A DNA stretch of 64,000 nt, from assembly GCA_019096195.1 (NCBI GenBank), contig JAGTXK010000012.1:124001-188000 (forward strand). Direction: 5' to 3'. This DNA comes from Boletus sp. NGJ (taxonomy: Eukaryota > Basidiomycota > Agaricomycetes > Boletales > Boletaceae). The position numbers were made by a program, and so were the translations under genes. Below are positions 22,890 through 33,855 of this stretch, piece by piece; position 1 is the stretch's first letter; each line of letters opens with the position of its first letter. The notes under the pieces were generated by a model, which saw only the letters and a program-made list of their open reading frames with translations, ran no database searches and had not been told where the DNA came from.

Positions 22890-23460
22890 TATAACTAGTT
22901 TGCATCGTATGTATATGTCAATGGTATTTGCTCAAGATCCCTGGTGGGGGAGCAGGTGGCTGCATTAGTTCCATGGCAGCTTAGTATGTAGATAGGTAAG
23001 AGGGGGGTGTGAAGCCATGAACATGGTAAAAAGAATATAATATAGGTATGTAGATATGAATAACATGTGGTCCTGTGGGTGGTGTCCAGTTCAGATGCAT
23101 CAGGTTTGGGCAGGTTTTTTAGCATTGTGGGGCAGGTCATTTGTTGTTGTCTCATGGTGGGGAGAGGTTTCCATAAGTGTTTTGGAAGCACTTCATTTCA
23201 TGGATGAATTTGAGCATGTGCTTTATACAGTTGGGTTCCACCAGGAGACATGAGACATTTCTGGCCTTGCAATGGAGTTCTCTGTGCAGTTATGTGCAGG
23301 TGTTCTCGTAGTGGGGGCACTCAATCAGATTGTGCAAGATGGTCTCTGGCCAGTTCAGGCAGTGTGGGCATAGTGGTGAGGCAGCTTTTCCAATCTTGTT
23401 GAGGTGTTTGTTGATTAGGGCATGTGTAGTGCAGAGCTGGAATAGAATGGATCATTCCAA
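22890..23460 (-). mobile_element. LINE (non-LTR retrotransposon) 3' end remnant
   Basis: Read on the minus strand, about 23440-23150 translates as HALINKHLNKIGKAASPLCP followed by HCLNWPETILHNLIECPHYEN, the Cys/His segment (C-x2-C .. H-x4-C) found after the reverse transcriptase in Agaricomycete LINE polyproteins. Downstream residues LLVEPNCIKHMLKFIHEM fit the usual tail (basic helix ending before a short C terminus). Upstream reverse transcriptase and endonuclease parts are not present. At least one internal stop lies between the Cys/His segment and the tail. 5'-truncated, old and CpG-depleted. Confidence 0.6.
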
Positions 23461-24500
23461 ACTAAGCAAGACAGGTCAACATCCATCAGTACCAATACAT
23501 TGAATGAAAGCATCACAAACATTCATAATTAACCCAATGATTTGAAATCATTCTGGCACACAAGAGACACAGTCTGCAACAACATCATAAATCATTATTA
23601 GTGACTCTGTCAAAAAGAGATGCATGCAAAAGAACATGATCCAATAAAAACCAAACAATGCAATGAGGGAACAACATACAACATAGTATTTTGCCACATA
23701 CCAAATGTCTTGAGCCAACGAAATCTGTATGAACACCACAACAACAACTCATTAATAAATACTGTACCAATCATTGAAAACCCATTGTCATGTCAAATAG
23801 AAGTAGTCCCAGGAAACCATGCAACTCACAATTTGTCAGCAACAAGTCTGCACCATTAGAATATGCTTGATTCCTGTGCAGATTCATTACACAATGAATG
23901 ACATCATGCAATAACACCTCACCTTTGACACCTGAGGCAGATGAATGCAAACCAGAAGAATGCATATGGATGTGTGTAGAGAAGCAGTAGACCCTTCATG
24001 TGAAGGTATGCAGAACAAGAAATGTGTTGAAAGATGCTGAATGTTTTTTGATTGAGAATGACGATCAACAGTGAGAACAGGCATAAAGAACTATAATCCA
24101 GCAGCATCAGCACACATGATACATATATATATATATAAGAAAAGAGAGTACTCACACCTGCAAGCAGTAACAGAGAGCGACGCCCAGCAAACATGACAGA
24201 GAAGACGAAGACGACCGAGGAGGAGGAGTCAATGAGTGACACGAGACAGGAGAAATACCCACGCCACGCCCCAGAAACTATTTGTTCTTACCAACATTTC
24301 TCTATAATGAGTGGCAGAGAACGACCGTAGCGGGAATATTTCCTTATTTGGTACACTCTGACGATACACTACGTGTTCGCCTCGCGTACGACCTCTCCTC
24401 CAGTCCATTACATTCGACTGGAGGTAAGCACTACATTTATTCCTATGATACACTGACACTTACTTACTGTACCTGTAGCTCACCAGCTCGCTCGTTAGGT
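23461..24500. other. CpG-poor DNA and transition back to normal composition
   Basis: No gene recognised. A short (TA)n run lies at 24123-24137. From about 24250 CG dinucleotides become frequent again, shortly before the P450-C upstream repeat begins. Confidence 0.45.
24123..24137. repeat. TA microsatellite
   Basis: Seven to eight TA units within the CpG-poor tract. Confidence 0.8.
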
Positions 24501-24529
24501 CCGACTCACGCGCACGCTAACAAATTCTT

Positions 24530-24830
24530 CCAAGATCCCAAGTTTCATTTCACTCCACTTGACAAATTCTGACCCATCTCAGCGCTCCCTTCTATGTCCG
24601 CATTTGAGATGCCGGGTGCTCCCAATGCCGCCTCAAGGCCCAGGGCAATAGTCTGATTTGCCATTCGGTGTTCCGATATACCCATGTGGATTCCAGTCTG
24701 ATACGAACGGCCCTCCAGCGTCACTGGCCTACGATCAATTAATCGAGTTTCAGACTCTTTCCACGTTGGAGTTGACTACATATTTAATATGTCAGCCGGC
24801 GGCCGTAAGTTCCGTCAAACTAACTTTTCA
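24530..24830 (+). promoter_or_regulatory. P450-C upstream repeat
   Basis: Single copy of the block series seen before P450-B and P450-D (TTTCATTTCACT, GATTTGCCATTCGG, TTCCGATATACCC, CGGCCGTAAGTTCCG). The TATA-like box is TATTTAAT at 24781-24788. Confidence 0.6.
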
Positions 24831-25682
24831 ATGGTGTCTCCACTGCTCGACCCGCCGGCAGGCATCTTTGGTTGTGTTATCGTCGCCGCTGCCTAAGTTG
24901 TCATCGTCGTGAAAAGGTCCCAGCCTTCTAGAATTAAGGTAAGTATAGGTTTCCGAAAAGACTAAGTTGCTCTCCTCGACGCTCATTTCCCCAGCTTGAT
25001 CATATATCCACAGTGAGGTCGAGTGGCTGGCTTAGTTCGTGGTGGGCTGCAGAGCTCCACCGCTGGACAGTCATTCTCAGTAGCTGCGAGCATCTGGAAG
25101 AGCTAGTACGGAGAACACCCGATGACAGTATCTCTTTTATGGCAGCCAAACAAGACGTGATAATGATTTTATTCCAATGAGATTGACTTGTACTGAATTT
25201 CACCAACAGGTAATTCAGGGTGAGTATACAATGGAACCCGAGATAAACCATAAACCATTCCATTCCTCAATTGTGGCAACAAAACTAACTTGGAATATAG
25301 AAGCCTTGAATCCAGAAATCAGAGATGAGATCAGTACAGCGGTTTTTGACGACATATTGGATCTTAGGGGAAATGGTGAACATCCCGTCGCCCTCATTCG
25401 TGTGCGCTATTCATGAATATCTGGAACACCCAGAATGGAAGAGTGTGCCACCGGCCGGCAGCGTGAAAAAGGTGGTCAGCAGAACGATCAACAGAGTATT
25501 CGTCGGACTTCCATTGTATGAGCCTTCTCCATACGTTCTCCCTTTTTCTCTGGTTCTTACTTCAAATTTTCTACTAGTAGGCCGTCACCCTGACTGGATA
25601 GATCTCAGCATCAAATATACCCTCCTCGATGTCGTTAAAGGGGGGCAGGGCTATCATCGGGCTTTTCCCGAAATTGCTTAAA
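24831..25682 (+). pseudogene. Cytochrome P450 copy C, broken 5' half
   Basis: Matches exons 1-6 of copies B and D. Exon 1 (from ATG 24831) keeps SPLLDPPAGIFGCVIVAAA but then has a TAA stop inside the membrane anchor. The end of exon 2, intron 2 and the start of exon 3 are deleted, fusing SSWWA directly to AELHRWTVILSS near 25047. Exons 4-6 follow (tail about 25210-25682, ending GLFPKLLKP-like sequence with a GTGAGT donor) and then homology stops. Exons 7-12, including I-helix, ExxR and heme loop, are missing; instead a condensin gene fragment on the opposite strand follows. Cannot make a P450. Confidence 0.85.
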
Positions 25683-25799
25683 CCGTGAGTCACTTGCCCT
25701 TTCATGCTCTGTTTGCCAATGCTGCAACACGCCCTCGTTTGCTGCTGCCTCCTTGATATCGTTCAGTTTTTGCGTCGACCCCATCTAACGCCAGCGCGT

Positions 25800-27590
25800 C
25801 AAAAAGCTAGCTAGTCAGTTGCGCTTACGGTCGGCGTCTACCCTACGCATCTCCTTCTTCCTAAACTCTTGTATCTTTTCGTTCTTCGCCCTCCAGCTGC
25901 GTCTTGAGTGTGTCCAAATCGTCCGTTGAATTCTCCGCCGCCATCTGCGCAGCCTCCACCTTCTCCTTGAGCTCCTCCCAAATACTTGTTCACCTCGTCC
26001 AGCTGCTTCTGTAACTGATTGATCTCTTCGTCCGCATCCGCCACGGCAGTGGCGTTCCCTCACCACCATCGTCAGTTTCTCTATGTCCATCTCCAACTAG
26101 GGTCTCACAAGCGCCAATCGCTCATCCTTGCCCTCCAATCACCTGAGTGTTCTCGTCGCTTCTTCTAATTTCCTCGCCGCTTCTTCGCTCCTCTGTTTAT
26201 ACTGCCTCAACACCTTCGGTCTCAATGCATACGCTGCCACCTTAGAACTCATCCTCATCCCCCCACGAGCGAAGTGATTCCCACCACTAGACATCGTGCC
26301 AGACGAATCGATCAACTGGCTAGCGAGCGTAACGACACGCCACCGCGTTGAACTACCAAACGCGATCCAGTTCGCCTGCTCGAGGTCGTTAGCGACGAGC
26401 GTGTTCCCAACGGCTTTATAAAACGCAGGTAGGAATTTGGGATCTTTGGGCTTGATGAGGTCGTACAAGCGCGGGACGTTTTCCGGCGTCTGAATTCGTT
26501 GGTTGATGCGGTCAGTGGAAAGCTTCTCGAGGACCATGAAGAAGGCACGGCCGACGTTTTGCGTGCGGAGGAAGTTAATGCAGGCTTGTCATTGGGCGAC
26601 GGTGTCGACGACCATGTCGTGGAGTGCATCGCAGGCAGTGGAGATGGCAACGTCATATTTGTCGGGGATGGTTCCGAGACTGCCTAGGCGGCCATGCAGG
26701 AAGCATATGTGATTTGTATTCGGAGAGGTAGATAAGGAGGAGCACACACATGGAAACCGTCGATACGGCCGGCCCCAGTTTGTTTGAGATGAGTAAGGTG
26801 ATCCAGGACCTTGTTTTGCGACGTGCTGGCAGCTTGAGACGCCTTCGCCTCCTCTGTTCTCTGTCGAAGAGATGGCGCCTTGCCCCGCAACTCTTGTATA
26901 CGAGCCTGGGCATCCTACAAACGCAGACGATCGTGAGTAACGAGCGATTTTCGCGCAAAGAGTGCTTACATGGAAGTTCTTTGTGTGAGCCTGCAGGTCC
27001 TTTTGCAAAGTCACCTTCTTCGCCTTCAAATCGTTTAATTCATCGAGCTACAGCAGCAAAGTACCGCATCAAACGTGAGCGTCCTCAGCATTCTTGACCG
27101 TGTCCTTGAGCCCAGAAGCCTTCCTCGCCAATGCGTCCCTCTCGCTTGTCGCTACACCGATCCCTGCCTGCTTTGTATTCATTTTGGTGGTTCACCGTCG
27201 GAGCCCATTCTGCTTGGCCTCGATCTGATCGTGGAATACCTGCCGTCTTGTCTGTTACAAATGGGGGTCGAGACTCGACAGTCAGGTTACGTAGACGACA
27301 AGCATGCATAACGCACCTTTCAAACTATCTCGAATACTTTCGAGAACGTCCTCTTCCTTCTTCAAGTTTACCTCGTGATCCTCAATCTCCGCATGTTTAC
27401 GGTCGATCTTAGCAGTGCTCTCTTGGATCGTGCGCCCGGCCGCGGCTTTCGCTTGTTCGTCCTGAGGGGGTAATCAGACAACGTCTGAGAGGATTATACA
27501 CAAACAATGATAAAGAACGTACCTCCTGGAGTGTCTTTTTCAGCTGTAAGTTCCGCATTCCTGGACCCGAAAGATCCAACTCACTTCATA
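25800..27590 (-). pseudogene. Condensin subunit SMC4, internal fragment (coiled coil and hinge)
   Basis: Minus-strand pieces of SMC4, the ATPase of condensin that compacts chromosomes. From 27590 downward: coiled coil (KTQVFHDQIEAKQN, ATSEREALARKASGLKD), then KKVTLQKDLQAH, then the hinge: GRLGSLGTIPDKYDVAIST (about 26690-26600), NFLRTQNVGRAFFMVLEKLS, ENVPRLYDLIKPKDPKF, VGNTLVANDLEQAN, and the SMC4 hinge signature LIDSSGTMSSGGNH..RGGM near 26270, then returning coiled coil to about 25800. Neither the N-terminal Walker A head nor the C-terminal signature/Walker B head is present. There is a stop between VVDTVAQ and QACINFL and further stops or frame changes after the hinge. Introns are kept, so it is a DNA-level copy, not a retrocopy. 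The working SMC4 gene must be elsewhere. Confidence 0.85.
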
Positions 27591-27592
27591 AT

Positions 27593-27838
27593 GTGTGTTA
27601 TGTGAACCACACCGGTCCGGCTCATCCGAGTTTGACTGCTTACATACTGTTCCCTATTAATTTACCAGTGGACCCCTATGACGTTCAGTACATGGCTGCG
27701 GGTCGGTTCGATTTTTACATGCTCCTCGTTCCAGCTTTTGACCCCTTTCTCGTAGTTGCCCATAATAATCCCGATGACCTGAATCGCTTTTACCCAGCGG
27801 ACGTTTCGAGATGGATCCAGAGCTTTGCAGCGCCGTAG
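27593..27838 (+). CDS. Hypothetical 81-residue open frame
   Basis: Opens MCYVNHTGPAHPSLTAYILF and ends WIQSFAAP; no domain recognised. It lies between the SMC4 fragment and the P450-D upstream repeat, at a rearrangement junction, and may be a scrap of another gene. The stop abuts the start of the repeat block. Confidence 0.2.
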   Translation: MCYVNHTGPAHPSLTAYILFPINLPVDPYDVQYMAAGRFDFYMLLVPAFDPFLVVAHNNPDDLNRFYPADVSRWIQSFAAP

Positions 27839-27839
27839 T

Positions 27840-28301
27840 CCGATTGGCCATTCGGTGTTCCGATATACCCATGTGGATTCCTGTCTGATACGAACGGCCT
27901 TCCAGTGCTCCTGGCCTACGATCAATCGATCAGGTTTCAGTCCAAGCTGGCGGCCGTAAGTTCCGTTCAACTAGCCTTTCACATAATATGAGAATTCTTC
28001 CAACTTGAAGATCCCAAGTTTCATTTCGCTTCACTTGACACATTCTGACTCATCCCGCTCCCTTCTATGTCCGCATCCAGGTATTCCCCCTGCCGCCACA
28101 GGGTGATAGTCTGATTTGCCATTCGGGGTTCCGATATACCCATGGGTTCCTGTCTGATACGGACGGCCTTCCAGCGTCACTGGCCTACGATCAGTTGATC
28201 AAGTTTCAGATTATTTCCAATGTTTCCACGTTGGCCCAGGACTGCACTACATATTTAAGACGTCAGCTGGCGGCCGTAAGTTCCATTCAACTAGCCTTTC
28301 A
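27840..28301 (+). promoter_or_regulatory. P450-D upstream region, partly duplicated
   Basis: Second case of the doubled upstream unit: a partial first unit (about 27840-27990) and a full second unit (about 28015-28290). TATTTAAG box at 28252-28259, about 45 bases before the start codon, as in copy B. Confidence 0.6.
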
Positions 28302-30429
28302 ATGATTTCACCACTGCTCGAGCCACCTGCGGGCATCTTTGGTTGTCTTGTTGTTGCTACTGCCCTTATCTTCGTCGTGAAGTGGTCCCAGTCTTCTAAG
28401 GTGAGTATGGTATCTGAAAACACTATGTTACTCTCTTCGACGCTCGTTTCCCCAGCTTGATCGTATCCCAACAGTGGGGTTGAGTAGTTGGCTTGGCTCA
28501 TGGTTGGCTGGCTTTAAATATCAGACGAATGCACCGGACATTCTACAAGAAGGATATGAGAAGGCAAGTATAATGGTTCGCACATTTTATTCGCGCTCAC
28601 TCACAGCGTTTCAGCACAACTCTGCGCCATTCAAGATGGCAGAACTCCACCGCTGGACAGTCATTCTCAGCAGCCGTGAGCATGTGGAAGAACTACGGAG
28701 AACACCCGAGGACACACTCTCTTTTACGGAAGCTAAAAAAGAGGTGATAACTATTTTGGTCCAACGAGATTAACTTCAAGTTGTACTGAATGTCATCTAC
28801 AGGCGATGCAGGGCGAGCACACTCTGGGACCCGAAATTTACTATAATCCCTATCATATTCCGATTATGATCTCACAATTGACTCGGAATATCGGAGCCTT
28901 GTATCCAGAAATCAGAGACGAGATTACCATGGCTTTTGATGACGTACTGGATCTTACAGGCAACGGTGAGCACCCCGCTCTCATTTATGAGCGTTATTTA
29001 TGAAAACTCTGGAACAACCAGAATGGAAGAGTGTGCTGGCGCTCAGAAGCATGCAAAAAGTAGTTTGCAGAACGAGCAACAGAATTTTTGTCGGACTTCC
29101 ATTGTGTGAGCGTTCCCATGGTCTCCCTTTTCTTTCGTTCCTTACCTCAAATTTTCTAGGCCGTGACCCTGACTGGATAGATCTCAACATTCAGTATACC
29201 CTCGATGTTGTCAAAGGAGCCGCTATCATCCGGCGGTTTCCGCAGTTACTGAAGCCGTAGGTCGCTTGCAGTCGCCTGTACAAGCATAGCGTTGAACGTA
29301 GTGACAGAATAGCTGCTCGCCTTTTTACGAGCGTTTATCAAAACCAGCGACGCGGAAGGGAGCTTCTCGGTCCAATAATCGAGGAGCGACAGAAATACCT
29401 TAATGAGTATGGGAATGAATGGGCCGACAAGCCAGTTGGTCAATCTCTTCGCAGATGATAGCTGCACTCACTATCGGTTTCTTGATAGAATGACTTTCTG
29501 TCATGGTTGATGGAAGAGGCAGAGGGTTCAGAGTTGACAATAGAGCGCTTGACAACTCGTATATTGCTCATCAATTTTGCGGCTATCCATGTAGGTCTCA
29601 ATATTGTCTCCCGCATACTTGTGATGCTAAGATTTTTCAAATTTGCGGTTAGACGTCTTCTCAGGTACGCTTCGAATTCACGTTGCAGCTCAAACTTGCC
29701 TGATGGACGCCACATGACAGAGCTTCACTCATGTGCTGTTCTACCTCGCAGCGAATCGCCAGTATATTCAACCTCTTCGTGAGGAGGTTGAAAGAATCAT
29801 TAAGAAGGAGGGATGGTCGAAAGCTGCACTGGGCAAGATGCGCAAAGTAGACAGCTTCATCAAGGAGTGCCAACGACTCGAAGGCATTTCTAGTGGTACT
29901 TGTCTCTGCATTCATTCGACGCGTCAGCCACTCTGATAATTTAACCCATTAGTGAGTCTGATACGTAAGGCGATGAAGGATTTCACGTTCTCGGACGGTA
30001 CGTTTGTACCAAAAGGCACCTCGATCGTTGCAGCCGCTCGATCTATTCACTATGATGAAGCGTTCTACGAAAACGCCCACGCATTCGAGCCCTTCCGATT
30101 TGCCGACCTGCGAGAACAGGATGGTGAGGATGTAAAGCATCAATTCGTCTCGACGACGACCGAGTATTTGTCCTTTGGACATGGTCGACGCGCGTGGTAC
30201 GCTCTTTTGATCTCGCAATTTCAGACGACTACGAGAAGTCACTGATTAAATTGTTAGCCCGGGACGTTTCTTTGCTGCAAACGAACTGAAATCCATGTTG
30301 GTCCACGTCGTGATGACGTATGATGTCAAGTTGGCGGACGATGCGATGCATCCGCCAACGCTGTATTTTGGAATGGCGACCCTACCTGAACCAAGTGCAA
30401 AGGTCATGTTCAAAAGGAGGGTTGATTGA
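28302..30429 (+). CDS. Cytochrome P450 copy D, intact (503 aa)
   Basis: Complete P450. Exons: 28302-28400, 28456-28563, 28615-28743, 28803-28965, 29022-29105, 29160-29256, 29308-29434, 29489-29590, 29653-29664, 29721-29895, 29953-30196, 30258-30429; 1512 bases, 503 residues plus stop. N-terminal anchor (FGCLVVATALIFVVK), I-helix NFAAIH+TSSQ+SFTHVLFY, ECQR (ExxR), PFRF, heme loop FGHGRRAC-PGRFFA. Exon 8 is six bases longer than in copy B. Intron 2 (28564-28614) has a GC donor (AAG|GCAAGT) and is 51 bases with no stop, so keeping it would add 17 residues in frame. Upstream region is shared with B. Likely ER-bound monooxygenase; substrate unknown. Confidence 0.88.
28564..28614 (+). other. GC-AG intron 2 of P450-D, open in frame
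   Basis: Starts GCAAGT, ends TTTCAG, 51 bases, 17 sense codons. Counterparts: 37145-37195 (-) in E and 56856-56906 (-) in F, both GC and 51 bases and open; 15937-15985 in B, GT and 49 bases. Confidence 0.75.
29653..29664 (+). other. 12-base micro-exon of P450-D
   Basis: Codes T S S Q, bounded by GTTAG and GTACGC. Confidence 0.8.
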
Positions 30430-31739
30430 ACGATACCTTTTTCCATGTAATACAGGCCCCGTTTTTGTCCTGGATATTCTCTTCTTTTTCTTTCCGTTTC
30501 TTTACCAGAAACATTCGACGGGAAACAAGGATGCTGAGGCTCACTCTGTGCGAGTATGATAATCAACACAGTCGACTGTCTTGTAAATAGTCACTGAAAA
30601 CCCCCTTTCATTGTATTGTTGTCGATGACGTCCACAAAATCATCCTTGCATATTCTCGTCCGACCTCTTCCGATCCCACCATGTCTTCCAGACATTCCTT
30701 CGCCTCTGCGCGATCCCTAGCCGCATTTGAAAGCTTGGTGATATAATGCGGTTTCACTCGCGAGGACGAGGTCCGATACGGATGGGAGGGTGTATCCGAT
30801 GACGTGACTGCAGCCGCTGATAACGTAGCGGGATACCACTTCTCTTGGTTTTTTGTCTGAAGCCGTGTACACCCCCGCCGTATCCTTTTGCGTGCCAACC
30901 TACAAGATGAGCTGTTCGAAAAACATAAACCTGCGGTCGTATGTGAAATTTTGAGGGACTTGAGCGAGCGTCTTCCATGGGTTTTGTCACGTAGCGCAGT
31001 CAAGACATTGGGAAGGTATTTGGTTTCAAAGAATTGTTCGAGGAAGGTGGCGGTGAGTTCTTACTTATAAAGGGGAACGGTGTGATTTAGAGCTTGAACT
31101 GCCGTGAGAGGGGGTTGTAGAACACATTAGACAATGTCGTGCGCTCGTAGTATCCGGTTCCAATACCTCAACAGCGCGCTTGAGAGCAATCCGTGGTGAT
31201 TCTATAATTTTCGTGTCTCTGTGAGACAGTCTGGCCGTGGTGAACGAGGTAACTTGTCGCTGAATATACGAGGGGATTACGAACGCTAACGAGGATGTGT
31301 CTGAGAACGACGATGCAAGTTCCGGAGAGGTACCAACATGTGAATGCGACGTGGCTTGGGTGCACAGACATACATTCGACCGGAATTTGACCGCGCCCTT
31401 TACGAGAACACATGGGATCTTGTGCGGTGTCGCGAGTTGGTCTAATTGTACTACACTCATCGTCAACTGGTCGCGGAGTCGAGATATGACGAGCATTCAA
31501 CGCAAGTTCCACTACGCGTGGCAACGAGGGAAGGTTTCGCGGATGAGTTGACTGTCGCTACAACGAGGTCACATAACTGGGATCCAAGTCACGATAAGCC
31601 AAAGACACGAGGCAGTGCGCGAACAGACCATATGGAGAATAAGCGCGTATGCAGCAAATTCGCCTACCACGAGTAAACCAAAACATCTTGTTCTTCCACT
31701 CTTCAAAGCCGATTATTGTGTACAGTGCCATTGGTGAGG
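30430..31739 (-). repeat. Inverted module M and WD40 5' flank
   Basis: Mirror image of the DNA 5' of U1-U3, now on the left of the plus-strand U4 gene, so the divergent layout (module M one way, WD40 the other) is kept. Minus-strand frames: 31065-31496 (143 codons, with IESPRIALKRAVEVLEP) and 30608-31003 (131 codons, with FETKYLPNVLTALRDK just upstream and TSSSR..AEAKECLEDMVG later). The last part shares residues with 10600-10790. No complete gene model and no known domain. 31560-31739 is the U4 5' flank. Confidence 0.45.
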
Positions 31740-33855
31740 ATGTCGCCGACGAATACCAGTACGTGACAGTTCTGAGGAGTGGTCGAGCAATGCTGACAAT
31801 TCATAAGACCATACAATAGTCCTGGGTACTCGTAACTCTGAAGTGGTGCGGGCGGTCGCATTCCACCCTGACGGAAAGTATCTTTTTGGCGGGGGTGATG
31901 GCGGGATGCAACGATGGCGACTTGGAGACGGTAAAGAGGTCAGAAAGCAAACGGGAATGTGCGTAAATGCTATGTCTGTGTCCAGGGACCATAAGCGGGT
32001 AGCGTGTGGGACTGATAAGGGGGCAAGCGTGTGGGACGGGGAGATGCAGGAAAAGGTCATCGACGTGGAGGGTGATTCAGGAAACAAGGTGTGGGCAGTG
32101 GACATCTCCCCAGATTCGACCAGGCTTGCCACTGGGACCAACACCGGAGACGCGAGCATCTGGAACATTGAAACCGGGGAGAGACTCGTCGGCCCACTCG
32201 GTCATGACGACTATATCAATGGACTCCGTTTCTCCCCGACTGGCGAGCGCATCGCTACTGCATCCCAGGGGAGAAACGCGATCCGCATTTTCAACAGTCA
32301 TACCGGTGACAAGCTGGTCACCATCAATACCACAGTATCTAGCATGTTGAGCACTCCGCTTGCATGGTCAAGCAATGCCCAAAAAATTTTCGCAGCCTCC
32401 TACGACAACAAAATCAAGGCTTTCGATGTTTCCACCGGGTCCCAACTTGCTGAATCACAGACTCTCCATAACAGCAACAACGAAGTCCCTTCCATCGCTC
32501 TAGCCCCCAACGTCAAATTCATCGCTACCTTCGCAAAGCATTCAATCTCGCTCCTGGACACGACAACACTTACTCGCATTGGCCTGGTCATTGTTGAGGA
32601 GAGTGAAGTTATACGGTCGATATCCATCTCCCCAGACAATAGCTACCTTGCGATTGGACGATATGACGGGAAAATCGCCGTTCGTGATCTCAGCAAGATT
32701 CTCCCCGATTCGTATGGTCCATTCCATGTAAGCGTCTGTTCATTAATGGTTGCAGTGTAGATAAGCTACATTCTCCCCTGCATGTTGACAAATTGTATAG
32801 ATACCCACTCGCGATGAAGTACAGCAAGACCAGCGGCCTTCGACATCCGACGCCCCCGACGCCAATGCACATAACTCCTCCCCGGTACACTATTGTCATT
32901 CCGTCACCAAGGAGCTGCGCTGACCCCATTGTATATGTACAACAGGAAAATCCTGGGCAAGCTAGCCCACTCGAGTCCGAAGGACACAACGAAGATGGCG
33001 GTGGTGATCTGCTAGAGGTACCAGTTTGCTCATTCTCCCTCAGAGCGGGTTCTTATAGTGGCATAGGCTGAGGTGCAGTCGAGCATGCCTGACCCTGAGT
33101 TTGATTATGACGAGGTTTGTGATCACTATATTCTTCTCTTGCTTCCGTCTTGACGCTGCCGAAGTCGCTGTCCGCGCCCTCCACTTCCGACGCTCGTGAG
33201 GCCCAGCACGAGGCACCACCGCTAGGCCCATCCCATGCTGTACCACAACCAGATACCGTACTAGCGCCTTCCTCTTCAGAGACACGCCCAGATGGGAATC
33301 TCGGTACTATCGAGTCAGCGCCCCAGCGCCGATCAAGATTCAAAAAGTGGTTACAAAGAATGGGTAACAAGGACCACACTTCACATAGTAGACCAGGTCG
33401 ATTTTCCGGCAAGTCGCGCGAGCCTGCTGATCGTCGATCGCCTTCCCACTCCCCAGTGAGAGTGGATGACAAGCACGAGGGACCTTCGTGGATGGCTGCA
33501 GGTAAACGTAAGCGAGTGAGTGTTCTTCCCTCGATAGATGATTGGATGTGGTGTATCTGACATATCGTAGCGAGCGGTCGCAAAAAGCATCAGACGGCCA
33601 CAGGTTCGTTGTTCACCGGATCTGTATGCAGAGACTCATCACATATTACAGGATAAATCACGTAGCAAAGCTATTATTCCTGAACAGCTGAACGAAGACG
33701 CTTCTCGTAAGGGACAACGTACTACGGATACAAGGAAAGCAGCACCAGTGCGTCTCTTTGTAATGATAATGGACCTCATCACAATAGCTCACACCTATAT
33801 TAGGCGCAGCAAGCAAGTAATCCATCTCAACCCTCGGCCACGGGGTTTCATTTAA
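31740..33855 (+). CDS. WD40-propeller protein U4, intact copy (576 aa)
   Basis: Best-preserved member of the local family. Exons: 31740-31758, 31808-32727, 32801-32884, 32946-33017, 33067-33114, 33165-33515, 33571-33603, 33652-33855; 1731 bases, 576 residues plus stop, all introns GT-AG. Residues about 18-310 give seven WD40 blades (e.g. VVRAVAFHPDGKYLFGGGD, AVDISPDSTRLATGTNTGDA, ISISPDNSYLAIGRYDGK), enough for one propeller. Then an acidic/polar stretch (about 314-380), a basic Ser/Pro linker (about 380-500; RRSRFKKWLQRMGNKD) and a tail with a hydrophobic run VRLFVMIMDLITIAHTYI before a basic end. Likely a scaffold that binds partners through the propeller; the tail could touch a membrane. 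Linker is U1-like while the last exon is U2-like, hinting at exchange between copies. Confidence 0.85.

Noticed and set aside
25838-26096. Arg-rich 93-codon frame as a new basic protein
   Set aside because: Another frame of the same stretch gives SMC-type coiled coil (EEINQLQKQLDEVNKYL), so the basic frame is an artefact of the SMC4 fragment.
31740-33855. NLR/STAND immune receptor with WD40 repeats
   Set aside because: The propeller starts within 20 residues of the start codon; no P-loop, NACHT or effector domain precedes it.
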